Assembly: GCA_037893225.1 (NCBI GenBank)
Contig: JAZGUH010000279.1
Coordinates: forward strand, 1,860,001 to 1,924,000
Length of the DNA: 64,000 bases
Source: Hippasteria phrygiana
Taxonomy: Eukaryota; Echinodermata; Asteroidea; Valvatida; Goniasteridae
Direction of reading: 5' to 3'
The notes under the pieces were generated by a model. It was given only the letters and a program-made list of their open reading frames with translations, had not been told where the DNA came from and ran no database searches. Position numbers and translations under genes: made by a program. Shown piece after piece: positions 38,083-51,091 of the stretch (position 1 is its first letter; every line of letters begins with the position of its first letter).

Positions 38083-39115
38083 AAGCTATCCATACATGTC
38101 AAAATTACTGCATTTTGTTGATATTTCATGCAATTATGAATGAGTAAAGCAAGTCCATACCCCAGGGAATTTGACAGGCATGGAGCAATAAATAGACGGT
38201 AATATGTACACAGATGTTGGCCGGAAAGAAAATAAACATTGCGAGGTTTGAATTTTCTCCACAAGTTTTAACTCTAGGCAGCCGCCGATGATTGCAACAT
38301 GTAGCGCCAGATCTAAGCTATCCATACATGTCAAAATTAATGTATTTGGTTGATATTTCATGGAATTATGAATGAGTAAAGCAAGTCCATACCCCAGGGA
38401 ATTTGACAGGCATGGAGCAATAAATAGACGGTAATATGCACACAGATGTTGGCCGGAAAGAAAATAAACATTGCGAGGTTTGAATTTTCTCTACAAGTTT
38501 TAACTCTAGGAAGCCGCCGATGATTGCAACATGTAGCGCCAGATCTAAGCTATCCATACATGTCAAAATTACTGTATTTGGTTGATATTTCATGCAATTA
38601 TGAATGAATAAAGCAAGTCCATACCCCAGGGAATTTGACATGCATGGAGCAATAAATAGACGGTAACATGTACACAGATGTTGGCCGGAAAGAAAATAAA
38701 CATTGCGAGGTTTGAATTTTCTCTACAAGTTTTAACTCTAGGAAGCCGCCGATGATTGCAACATGTAGCGCCAGATCTAAGCTATCCATACATGTCAAAA
38801 TTACTGTATTTGGTTGATATTTCATGTAATTATGAATGAGTAAAGCAAGTCCATACCCAGGGAATTTGACATGCATGGAGCAATAAATAGACGGTAATAT
38901 GTACACAGATGTTGGCCGGAAAGAAAATAAACATTGCGAGGTTTGAATTTTCTCCACACGTTTTAACTCTAGGCAGCCGCCGATGATTGCAACATGTAGC
39001 GCCAGATCTAAGCTATCCATACATGTCAAAATTACTGTATTTGGTTGATATTTCATGCAATTATGAATGAGTAAAGCAAGTCCATACCCCAGGGAATTTG
39101 ACATGCATGGAGCAA
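38083..39115. repeat. Family A block VI
   Basis: The first unit (38083) has a TTTTGTTG B head joined to a family A tail with CAGG. It is followed by a1, a2, a3 (231 bp, ACACG) and a chimera (39010) whose head is A (TGTATTTGG) and whose tail is b1-like (GACGATAATATGCAC). The block entry junction is the same one found at 43891, 46910 and 51325, so those blocks share one origin. Confidence 0.83.
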
Positions 39116-40323
39116 TAAATAGACGATAATATGCACACAGATGGTGGCCGGAAAGAAAATAAACATTGCGAGGTTTGAATTTTCTCCACAAGTTTTAACT
39201 CTAAGAAGCCGCCGATGATTGCAACATGTACCGCCAGATCTAAGCTATCCATACATGTCAAAATTACTGCATTTTTTTGATATTTCATGCAATGATGAAT
39301 AAGTAAAGCAAGTCCATACCCCAGGGAATTTGACATGCATGGAGCAATAATTAGAAGGTAATATGCACACAGATGGTGGCCGGGAAGAAAATAAACATTG
39401 CAAGGTTTGAATTTTCTCCGCAAGTTTTAACTCTAAGAAGCCGCCGATGATTGCAACATGTAGCGCCAGATCTAAGCTACCCATACATGTAAAAATTACT
39501 GCATTTGGTTGATATTTCATGCAATTATGAATGAGTAAAGCAAGTCCATACCCCAGGGAATTTGACAGGCATGGAGCAATAAATAGAAGGTAATATGTAC
39601 ACAAATGTTGGCCGGGGTAGAAAATAAACTTTGGAAGGTTTGATTTTTCTCCACAAGTTTTAACTCTAGGAAGCCGCCGATGATTGCAACATGTAGCGCC
39701 TGATCTAAGCTATCCATACATGTCAAAATTACTGAAATTGGTTGATATTTCATGCAATTATGAATGAGTAAAGCAAGTCCATACCCCAGGGAATTTGACA
39801 TGCATGGAGCAATAAATAGACGGTAATATGCACACAGATGGTGGCCGGAAAGAAAATAAACAATGCGAGTTTTGAATTTTCTCCACAAGTTTTAACTCTA
39901 AGAAGCCGCCGATGATTGCAACATGTACCGCCAGATCTAAGCTATCCATACATGTCAAAATTACTGCATTTTGTTGATATTTCATGCAATTATGAATGAG
40001 TAAAGCAAGTCCATACCCCAGGGAATTTGACATGCATGGAGCAATAAATAGACGGTAACATGTACACAGATGGTGGCCGGGAAGAAAATAAACTTTGGAA
40101 GATTTGATTTTTCTCCACAAGTTTTAACTCTAGGAAGCCGCCGATGATTGCAACATGTAGCGCCAGATCTAAGTTATCCATACATGTCAAAATTACTGAA
40201 TTTGGTTGATATTTCATGCAATTATGAATGAGTAAAGCAAGTCCATACACCAGGGAATTTGACATGCATGGAGCAATAAATAGAAGGTAATATGCACACA
40301 GATGGTGGCCGGAAAGAAAAAAC
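38931..40323. repeat. Six-monomer tandem duplication, copy 1 (1393 bp)
   Basis: It runs from an A unit tail with CCACACG, through the A/b1 chimera (39010), the seven-T unit, b2 (39474), b3, b4 and into b5. The following 1393 bp (40324-41716) repeat it. The left junction is marked by ATAAACATT (38930) against AAACACATT (40323). This duplication carried a small piece of family A tail and head (40336-40450) into the middle of B sequence. Confidence 0.88.
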
Positions 40324-41716
40324 ACATTGCGAGGTTTGAATTTTCTCCACACGTTTTAACTCTAGGCAGCCGCCGATGATTGCAACATGTAGCGCCAGAT
40401 CTAAGCTATCCATACATGTCAAAATTACTGTATTTGGTTGATATTTCATGCAATTATGAATGAGTAAAGCAAGTCCATACCCCAGGGAATTTGACATGCA
40501 TGGAGCAATAAATAGACGATAATATGCACACAGATGGTGGCCGGAAAGAAAATAAACATTGCGAGGTTTGAATTTTCTCCACAAGTTTTAACTCTAAGAA
40601 GCCGCCGATGATTGCAACATGTACCGCCAGATCTAAGCTATCCATACATGTCAAAATTACTGCATTTTTTTGATATTTCATGCAATGATGAATAAGTAAA
40701 GCAAGTCCATACCCCAGGGAATTTGACATGCATGGAGCAATAATTAGAAGGTAATATGCACACAGATGGTGGCCGGGAAGAAAATAAACATTGCAAGGTT
40801 TGAATTTTCTCCGCAAGTTTTAACTCTAAGAAGCCGCCGATGATTGCAACATGTAGCGCCAGATCTAAGCTACCCATACATGTAAAAATTACTGCATTTG
40901 GTTGATATTTCATGCAATTATGAATGAGTAAAGCAAGTCCATACCCCAGGGAATTTGACAGGCATGGAGCAATAAATAGAAGGTAATATGTACACAAATG
41001 TTGGCCGGGGTAGAAAATAAACTTTGGAAGGTTTGATTTTTCTCCACAAGTTTTAACTCTAGGAAGCCGCCGATGATTGCAACATGTAGCGCCTGATCTA
41101 AGCTATCCATACATGTCAAAATTACTGAAATTGGTTGATATTTCATGCAATTATGAATGAGTAAAGCAAGTCCATACCCCAGGGAATTTGACATGCATGG
41201 AGCAATAAATAGACGGTAATATGCACACAGATGGTGGCCGGAAAGAAAATAAACAATGCGAGTTTTGAATTTTCTCCACAAGTTTTAACTCTAAGAAGCC
41301 GCCGATGATTGCAACATGTACCGCCAGATCTAAGCTATCCATACATGTCAAAATTACTGCATTTTGTTGATATTTCATGCAATTATGAATGAGTAAAGCA
41401 AGTCCATACCCCAGGGAATTTGACATGCATGGAGCAATAAATAGACGGTAACATGTACACAGATGGTGGCCGGGAAGAAAATAAACTTTGGAAGATTTGA
41501 TTTTTCTCCACAAGTTTTAACTCTAGGAAGCCGCCGATGATTGCAACATGTAGCGCCAGATCTAAGTTATCCATACATGTCAAAATTACTGAATTTGGTT
41601 GATATTTCATGCAATTATGAATGAGTAAAGCAAGTCCATACACCAGGGAATTTGACATGCATGGAGCAATAAATAGAAGGTAATATGCACACAGATGGTG
41701 GCCGGAAAGAAAAAAC
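40324..41716. repeat. Six-monomer tandem duplication, copy 2 (1393 bp)
   Basis: This is a direct copy of 38931-40323. Its first unit (40171-40402) is chimeric, with a b5 head (TTATCC, CATACACCAGGG, GAAAAAACAC) and an A tail (ACACGTTTT, CTAGGCAGCC). The B order then resumes normally through b5 and beyond. Confidence 0.87.
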
Positions 41717-44600
41717 ACATTGCGAGGTTTGAATTTTCTCCAAAAGTTTTAACTCTAGGAAGCCGCCGATGATTGCAACATGTAGCGCCAGATCTAAGCT
41801 ATCCATACATGTCAAAAATTACTGCATTTGGTTGATATTTCATGCAATTATGAATGAGTAAAGCAAGTCCATACCCCAGTGAATTTGACATGCATGGAGC
41901 AATAAATAGACGGTAATATGCACACAGATGGTGGCCGGAAAGAAAATAAACATTGCGAGGTTTGAATTTTCTCCAGAAGTTTTAACTCTAAGAAGCCGCC
42001 GATGATTGCAACATGTAGCGCCTGATCTAAGCTATCCATACATGTCAAATTTACTGCATTTTGTTGATATTTCATGCAATTATGAATGAGTAAAGCAAGT
42101 CCATACCCCAGGGAATTTGACATGCATGGAGCAATAAATAGACGGTAATATGTACACAGATGGTGGCCGGGAAGAAAATAAACATTGCGAGGTTTGAATT
42201 TTCTCCAAAAGTTTTAACTCTAGGAAGCCGCCGAGGATTGCAACATGTAGCGCCAGATCTAAGCTATCCATACATGTCAAACATTACTGCATTTGGTTGA
42301 TATTTCATGCAATTATGAATGAGTAAAGCAAGTCCATACCCCAGGGAATTTGACATGCATGAAGCAATAAATAGACGGTAATATGTACACAGATGGTGGC
42401 CGGGAAGAAAATAAACATTGCGAGGTTTGAATGTTCTCCACAAGTTTTAACTCTAGGAAGCCGCCGAGGATTGCAACATGTAGCGCCAGATCTAAGCTAT
42501 CCATACATGTCAAAAAATACTGCATTTGGTTGATATTTCATGCAATTATGAATGAGTAAAGCAAGTCCATACCCCAGGGAATTTGACATGCATGGAGCAA
42601 TAAATAGACGGTAATATGTACACAGATGGTGGCCGGGAAGAAAATAAACTTCGGAAGATTTGATTTTTCTCCGCAAGTTTTAACTCAAGGAAGCCGCCGA
42701 TGATTGCAACATGTAGCGCCAGATCTAAGTTATCCATACATGTCAAAATTACTCAATTTGGTTGATATTTCATGCAATTATGAATGAGTAAAGCAAGTCC
42801 ATACCCCAGGGAATTTGACATGCATGGAGCAATAAATAGAAGGTAATATGCACACAGATGGTGGCCGGAAAGAAAATACACATTGCGAGGTTTGAATTTT
42901 CTCCAAAAGTTTTAACTCTAGGAAGCCGCCGATGATTGCAACATGTACCGCCAGATCTAAGCTATCCATACATGTCAAAATTACTGCATTTTGTTGATAT
43001 TTCATGCAATTATGAATGAGTAAAGCAAGTCCATACCCCAGGGAATTTGACATGCATGAAGCAATAAATAGACGGTAATATGTACACAGATGGTGGCCGG
43101 GAAGAAAATAAACATTGCGAGGTTTGAATTTTCTCCACAAGTTTTAACTCTAGGAAGCCGCCGAGGATTGCAACATGTAGCGCCAGATCTAAGCTATCCA
43201 TACATGTCAAAAAATACTGAATTTGGTTGATATTTCATGCAATTATGAATGAGTAAAGCAAGTCCATACCCCAGGGAATTTGACAGGCATGGAGCAATAA
43301 ATAGAAGGTAATATGTACACAGATGGTGGCCGGGAAGAAAATAAACATTGCGAGGTTTGAATTTTCTCCACAAGTTTTAACTCTAGGAAGCCGCCGATGA
43401 TTGCAACATGTAGCGCCAGATCTAAGCTATCCATACATGTCAAAAATTACTGCATTTGGTTGATATTTCATGCAATTATGAATGAGTAAAGCAAGTCCAT
43501 ACCCCAGGGAATTTGAAAGGCATGGAGCAATAAATAGAAGGTAATATGTACACAGATGTTGGCCGGGGTAGAAAATAATCTTTGGAAGGTTTGATTTTTC
43601 TCCACAAGTTTTAACTCTAGGAAGCCGCCGATGATTGCAACATGTAGCGCCAGATCTAAGCTATCCATACATGTCAAAAATTACTGCATTTTGTTGATAT
43701 TTCATGCAATTATGAATGAGTAAAGCAAGTCCATACCCCAGGGAATTTGACATGCATGGAGCAATAAATAGACGGTAATATGCACACAGATGGTGGCCGG
43801 AAAGAAAATACCCATTGCGAGGTTTGAATTTTCTCCACAAGTTTTAACTCTAAGAAGCCGCCGATGATTGCAACATGTACCGCCAGATCTAAGCTATCCA
43901 TACATGTCAAAATTACTGCATTTTGTTGATATTTCATGCAATTATGAATGAGTAAAGCAAGTCCATACCCCAGGGAATTTGACAGGCATGGAGCAATAAA
44001 TAGACGGTAATATGTACGCAGATGTTGGCCGGAAAGAAAATAAACATTGCGAGGTTTGAATTTTCTCCACAAGTTTTAACTCTCGGCAGCCGCCGATGAT
44101 TGCAACATGTAGCGCCAGATCTAAGCTATCCATACATGTCAAAATTAATGTATTTGGTTGATATTTCATGGAATTATGAATGAGTAAAGCAAGTCCATAC
44201 CCCAGGGAATTTGACAGGCATGGAGCAATAAATAGACGGTAATATGCACACAGATGTTGGCCGGAAAGAAAATAAACATTGCGAGGTTTGAATTTTCTCT
44301 ACAAGTTTTAACTCTAGGAAGCCGCCGATGATTGCAACATGTAGCGCCAGATCTAAGCTATCCATACATGTCAAAATTACTGTATTTGGTTGATATTTCA
44401 TGCAATTATGAATGAATAAAGCAAGTCCATACCCCAGGGAATTTGACATGCATGGAGCAATAAATAGACGGTAACATGTACACAGATGTTGGCCGGAAAG
44501 AAAATAAACATTGCGAGGTTTGAATTTTCTCTACAAGTTTTAACTCTAGGAAGCCGCCGATGATTGCAACATGTAGCGCCAGATCTAAGCTATCCATACA
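41617..44600. repeat. Copy of 35809-38790 (5808 bp shift)
   Basis: b5 onward, then b13, the b14 variant and the next A block follow copy 5 at a shift of 5808. Here b9 is complete (42726-42957) but b12 is absent, so the total length is restored. Private marks include TGTCAAATTTACTG (42045-42058) and TGTCAAACATTACTG (42277-42291). The first is seen again at 49480-49493. Confidence 0.82.
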
Positions 44601-46211
44601 TGTCAAAATTACTGTATTTGGTTGATATTTCATGTAATTATGAATGAGTAAAGCAAGTCCATACCCAGGGAATTTGACATGCATGGAGCAATAAATAGAC
44701 GGTAATATGTACACAGATGTTGGCCGGAAAGAAAATAAACATTGCGAGGTTTGAATTTTCTCCACACGTTTTAACTCTAGGCAGCCGCCGATGATTGCAA
44801 CATGTAGCGCCAGATCTAAGCTATCCATACATGTCAAAATTAATGTATTTGGTTGATATTTCATGCAATTATGAATGAGTAAAGCAAGTCCATACCCCAG
44901 GGAATTTGACATGCATGGAGCAATAAATAGACGGTAATATGTACACAGATGTTGGCCGGAAAGAAAATAAACATTGCGAGGTTTGAATTTTCTCCACAAG
45001 TTTTAACTCTAGGCAGCCGCCGATGATTGCAACATGTAGCGCCAGATCTAAGCTATCCATACATGTCAAAATTACTGTATTTGGTTGATATTTCATGCAA
45101 TTATGAATGAGTAAAGCAAGTCCATACCCAGGGAATTTGACATGCATGGAGCAATAAATAGACGGTAATATGTACACAGATGTTGGCCGGAAAGAAAATA
45201 AACATTGCGAGGTTTGAATTTTCTCCACAAGTTTTAACTCTAGGAAGCCGCCGATGATTGCAACATGTACCGCCAGATCTAAGCTATCCATACATGTCAA
45301 AATTACTGCATTTTGTTGATATTTCATGCAATTATGAATGAGTAAAGCAAGTCCATACCCCAGGGAATTTGACATGCATGAAGCAATAAATAGACGGTAA
45401 TATGTACACAGATGGTGGCCGGGAAGAAAATAAACATTGCGAGGTTTGAATTTTCTCCACAAGTTTTAACTCTAGGAAGCCGCCGAGGATTGCAACATGT
45501 AGCGCCAGATCTAAGCTATCCATACATGTCAAAAAATACTGAATTTGGTTGATATTTCATGCAATTATGAATGAGTAAAGCAAGTCCATACCCCAGGAAA
45601 TTTGACAGGCATGGAGCAATAAATAGAAGGTAATATGTACACAGATGGTGGCCGGGAAGAAAATAAACATTGCGAGGTTTGAATTTTCTCCACAAGTTTT
45701 AACTCTAGGAAGCCGCCGATGATTGCAACATGTAGCGCCAGATCTAAGCTATCCATACATGTCAAAAATTACTGCATTTGGTTGATATTTCATGCAATTA
45801 TGAATGAGTAAAGCAAGTCTATACCCCAGTGAATTTGACATGCATGGAGCAATAAATAGACGGTAATATGCACACAGATGGTGGCCGGAAAGAAAATACA
45901 CATTGCAAGGTTTGAATTTTCTCCGCAAGTTTTAACTCTAAGAAGCCGCCGATGATTGCAACATGTAGCGCCAGATCTAAGCTATTCATACATGTCAAAA
46001 TTACTGCATTTGGTTGATATTTCATGCAATTATGAATGAGTAAAGCAAGTCCATACCCCAGGGAATTTGAAAGGCATGGAGCAATAAATAGAAGGTAATA
46101 TGTACACAGATGTTGGCCGGGGTAGAAAATAATCTTTGGAAGGTTTGATTTTTCTCCACAAGTTTTAACTCTAGGAAGCCGCCGATGATTGCAACATGTA
46201 GCGCCAGATCT
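43658..46211. repeat. 11-monomer A+B module, copy 1 (2554 bp)
   Basis: Units begin at 43658 (b14 variant with AAAATACCC), 43891 (B head/A tail), 44123 (a1), 44355 (a2), 44587 (a3), 44818 (A), 45050 (A head/b9 tail with ACCGCC), 45281 (b10), 45513 (b11), 45746 (b12) and 45979 (b13). The same order appears at 46678-49230 and 51092-53645. The last part also appears at 57648-59223. It is a mixed higher-order unit made of both families. It is followed by two extra units (46212-46677): a b11/b7 chimera carrying CCAGGAAATTT, and b8. Confidence 0.86.
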
Positions 46212-46677
46212 AAGCTATCCATACATGTCAAAAAATACTGAATTTGGTTGATATTTCATGCAATTATGAATGAGTAAAGCAAGTCCATACCCCAGGAAAT
46301 TTGACAGGCATGGAGCAATAAATAGAAGGTAATATGTACACAGATGGTGGCCGGGAAGAAAATAAACATTGCGAGGTTTGAATGTTCTCCACAAGTTTTA
46401 ACTCTAGGAAGCCGCCGAGGATTGCAACATGTAGCGCCAGATCTAAGCTATCCATACATGTCAAAAAATACTGCATTTGGTTGATATTTCATGCAATTAT
46501 GAATGAGTAAAGCAAGTCCATACCCCAGGGAATTTGACATGCATGGAGCAATAAATAGACGGTAATATGTACACAGATGGTGGCCGGGAAGAAAATAAAC
46601 TTCGGAAGATTTGATTTTTCTCCGCAAGTTTTAACTCAAGGAAGCCGCCGATGATTGCAACATGTAGCGCCAGATCT

Positions 46678-49230
46678 AAGTTATCCATACATGTCAAAAT
46701 TACTCAATTTGGTTGATATTTCATGCAATTATGAATGAGTAAAGCAAGTCCATACCCCAGGGAATTTGACATGCATGGAGCAATAAATAGACGGTAATAT
46801 GCACACAGATGGTGGCCGGAAAGAAAATACCCATTGCGAGGTTTGAATTTTCTCCACAAGTTTTAACTCTAAGAAGCCGCCGATGATTGCAACATGTACC
46901 GCCAGATCTAAGCTATCCATACATGTCAAAATTACTGCATTTTGTTGATATTTCATGCAATTATGAATGAGTAAAGCAAGTCCATACCCCAGGGAATTTG
47001 ACAGGCATGGAGCAATAAATAGACGGTAATATGTACGCAGATGTTGGCCGGAAAGAAAATAAACATTGCGAGGTTTGAATTTTCTCCACAAGTTTTAACT
47101 CTAGGCAGCCGCCGATGATTGCAACATGTAGCGCCAGATCTAAGCTATCCATACATGTCAAAATTAATGTATTTGGTTGATATTTCATGGAATTATGAAT
47201 GAGTAAAGCAAGTCCATACCCCAGGGAATTTGACAGGCATGGAGCAATAAATAGACGGTAATATGCACACAGATGTTGGCCGGAAAGAAAATAAACATTG
47301 CGAGGTTTGAATTTTCTCTACAAGTTTTAACTCTAGGAAGCCGCCGATGATTGCAACATGTAGCGCCAGATCTAAGCTATCCATACATGTCAAAATTACT
47401 GTATTTGGTTGATATTTCATGCAATTATGAATGAATAAAGCAAGTCCATACCCCAGGGAATTTGACATGCATGGAGCAATAAATAGACGGTAACATGTAC
47501 ACAGATGTTGGCCGGAAAGAAAATAAACATTGCGAGGTTTGAATTTTCTCTACAAGTTTTAACTCTAGGAAGCCGCCGATGATTGCAACATGTAGCGCCA
47601 GATCTAAGCTATCCATACATGTCAAAATTACTGTATTTGGTTGATATTTCATGTAATTATGAATGAGTAAAGCAAGTCCATACCCAGGGAATTTGACATG
47701 CATGGAGCAATAAATAGACGGTAATATGTACACAGATGTTGGCCGGAAAGAAAATAAACATTGCGAGGTTTGAATTTTCTCCACACGTTTTAACTCCAGG
47801 CAGCCGCCGATGATTGCAACATGTAGCGCCAGATCTAAGCTATCCATACATGTCAAAATTACTGTATTTGGTTGATATTTCATGCAATTATGAATGAGTA
47901 AAGCAAGTCCATACCCCAGGGAATTTGACATGCATGGAGCAATAAATTGACGGTAATATGTACACAGATGTTGGCCGGAAAGAAAATAAACATTGCGAGG
48001 TTTGAATTTTCTCCACAAGTTTTAACTCTAGGCAGCCGCCGATGATTGCAACATGTAGCGCCAGATCTAAGCTATCCATACATGTCAAAATTACTGTATT
48101 TGGTTGATATTTCATGCAATTATGAATGAGTAAAGCAAGTCCATACCCAGGGAATTTGACATGCATGGAGCAATAAATAGACGGTAATATGTACACAGAT
48201 GTTGGCCGGAAAGAAAATAAACATTGCGAGGTTTGAATTTTCTCCACAAGTTTTAACTCTAGGAAGCCGCCGATGATTGCAACATGTACCGCCAGATCTA
48301 AGCTATCCATACATGTCAAAATTACTGCATTTTGTTGATATTTCATGCAATTATGAATGAGTAAAGCAAGTCCATACCCCAGGGAATTTGACATGCATGA
48401 AGCAATAAATAGACGGTAATATGTACACAGATGGTGGCCGGGAAGAAAATAAACATTGCGAGGTTTGAATTTTCTCCACAAGTTTTAACTCTAGGAAGCC
48501 GCCGAGGATTGCAACATGTAGCGCCAGATCTAAGCTATCCATACATGTCAAAAAATACTGAATTTGGTTGATATTTCATGCAATTATGAATGAGTAAAGC
48601 AAGCCCATACCCCAGGGAATTTGACAGGCATGGAGCAATAAATAGAAGGTAATATGTACACAGATGGTGGCCGGGAAGAAAATAAACATTGCGAGGTTTG
48701 AATTTTCTCCACAAGTTTTAACTCTAGGAAGCCGCCGATGATTGCAACATGTAGCGCCAGATCTAAGCTATCCATACATGTCAAAAATTACTGCATTTGG
48801 TTGATATTTCATGCAATTATGAATGAGTAAAGCAAGTCTATACCCCAGTGAATTTGACATGCATGGAGCAATAAATAGACGGTAATATGCACACAGATGG
48901 TGGCCGGAAAGAAAATACACATTGCAAGGTTTGAATTTTCTCCGCAAGTTTTAACTCTAAGAAGCCGCCGATGATTGCAACATGTAGCGCCAGATCTAAG
49001 CTATTCATACATGTCAAAATTACTGCATTTGGTTGATATTTCATGCAATTATGAATGAGTAAAGCAAGTCCATACCCCAGGGAATTTGAAAGGCATGGAG
49101 CAATAAATAGAAGGTAATATGTACACAGATGTTGGCCGGGGTAGAAAATAATCTTTGGAAGGTTTGATTTTTCTCCACAAGTTTTAACTCTAGGAAGCCG
49201 CCGATGATTGCAACATGTAGCGCCAGATCT
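46678..49230. repeat. 11-monomer A+B module, copy 2 (3019 bp shift)
   Basis: From 46712 this follows 43693-46211 closely, including GTACGCAGATG (44016 and 47035). The first unit is chimeric, with a b9 head (TTATCC, TTACTCAATTTGG) and a b14-variant tail, so it is one base shorter there. Small differences include CTCCAGGCAGCC (47795) and AAGCCCATAC (48602). Confidence 0.86.
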
Positions 49231-51091
49231 AAGCTATCCATACATGTCAAAAATTACTGCATTTTGTTGATATTTCATGCAATTATGAATGAGTAAAGCA
49301 AGTCCATACCCCAGGGAATTTGACATGCATGGAGCAATAAATAGACGGTAATATGCACACAGATGGTGGCCGGAAAGAAAATACCCATTGCGAGGTTTGA
49401 ATTTTCTCCACAAGTTTTAACTCTAAGAAGCCGCCGATGATTGCAACATGTAGCGCCTGATCTAAGCTATCCATACATGTCAAATTTACTGCATTTTGTT
49501 GATATTTCATGCAATTATGAATGAGTAAAGCAAGTCCATACCCCAGGGAATTTGACATGCATGAAGCAATAAATAGACGGTAATATGTACACAGATGGTG
49601 GCCGGGAAGAAAATAAACATTGCGAGGTTTGAATGTTCTCCACAAGTTTTAACTCTAGGAAGCCGCCGAGGATTGCAACATGTAGCGCCAGATCTAAGCT
49701 ATCCATACATGTCAAAAAATACTGCATTTGGTTGATATTTCATGCAATTATGAATGAGTAAAGCAAGTCCATACCCCAGGGAATTTGACATGCATGGAGC
49801 AATAAATAGACGGTAATATGTACACAGATGGTGGCCGGGAAGAAAATAAACTTCGGAAGATTTGATTTTTCTCCGCAAGTTTTAACTCAAGGAAGCCGCC
49901 GATGATTGCAACATGTAGCGCCAGATCTAAGTTATCCATACATGTCAAAATTACTCAATTTGGTTGATATTTCATGCAATTATGAATGAGTAAAGCAAGT
50001 CCATACCCCAGGGAATTTGACATGCATGGAGCAATAAATAGAAGGTAATATGCACACAGATGGTGGCCGGAAAGAAAATACACATTGCGAGGTTTGAATT
50101 TTCTCCAAAAGTTTTAACTCTAGGAAGCCGCCGATGATTGCAACATGTACCGCCAGATCTAAGCTATCCATACATGTCAAAATTACTGCATTTTGTTGAT
50201 ATTTCATGCAATTATGAATGAGTAAAGCAAGTCCATACCCCAGGGAATTTGACATGCATGAAGCAATAAATAGACGGTAATATGTACACAGATGGTGGCC
50301 GGGAAGAAAATAAACATTGCGAGGTTTGAATTTTCTCCACAAGTTTTAACTCTAGGAAGCCGCCGAGGATTGCAACATGTAGCGCCAGATCTAAGCTATC
50401 CATACATGTCAAAAAATACTGAATTTGGTTGATATTTCATGCAATTATGAATGAGTAAAGCAAGTCCATACCCCAGGGAATTTGACAGGCATGGAGCAAT
50501 AAATAGAAGGTAATATGTACACAGATGGTGGCCGGGAAGAAAATAAACATTGCGAGGTTTGAATTTTCTCCACAAGTTTTAACTCTAGGAAGCCGCCGAT
50601 GATTGCAACATGTAGCGCCAGATCTAAGCTATCCATACATGTCAAAAATTACTGCATTTGGTTGATATTTCATGCAATTATGAATGAGTAAAGCAAGTCT
50701 ATACCCCAGTGAATTTGACATGCATGGAGCAATAAATAGACGGTAATATGCACACAGATGGTGGCCGGAAAGAAAATACACATTGCAAGGTTTGAATTTT
50801 CTCCGCAAGTTTTAACTCTAAGAAGCCGCCGATGATTGCAACATGTAGCGCCAGATCTAAGCTATTCATACATGTCAAAATTACTGCATTTGGTTGATAT
50901 TTCATGCAATTATGAATGAATAAAGCAAGTCCATACCCCAGGGAATTTGAAAGGCATGGAGCAATAAATAGAAGGTAATATGTACACAGATGTTGGCCGG
51001 GGTAGAAAATAATCTTTGGAAGGTTTGATTTTTCTCCACAAGTTTTAACTCTAGGAAGCCGCCGATGATTGCAACATGTAGCGCCAGATCT
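49231..51091. repeat. Family B spacer, eight monomers
   Basis: This B stretch separates module copies 2 and 3. It contains a b14 variant whose tail is b6-like (CCTGATCT), then a unit with TGTCAAATTTACTG joined to GCATGAAGC and GAATGTTCTCC. After these come b8 (AACTTCGG), b9, b10, b11, b12 and b13. It is part of the 14-mer HOR order, and the final b13 carries GAATGAATAAAGC (50917), a mark otherwise typical of a2. Confidence 0.82.
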
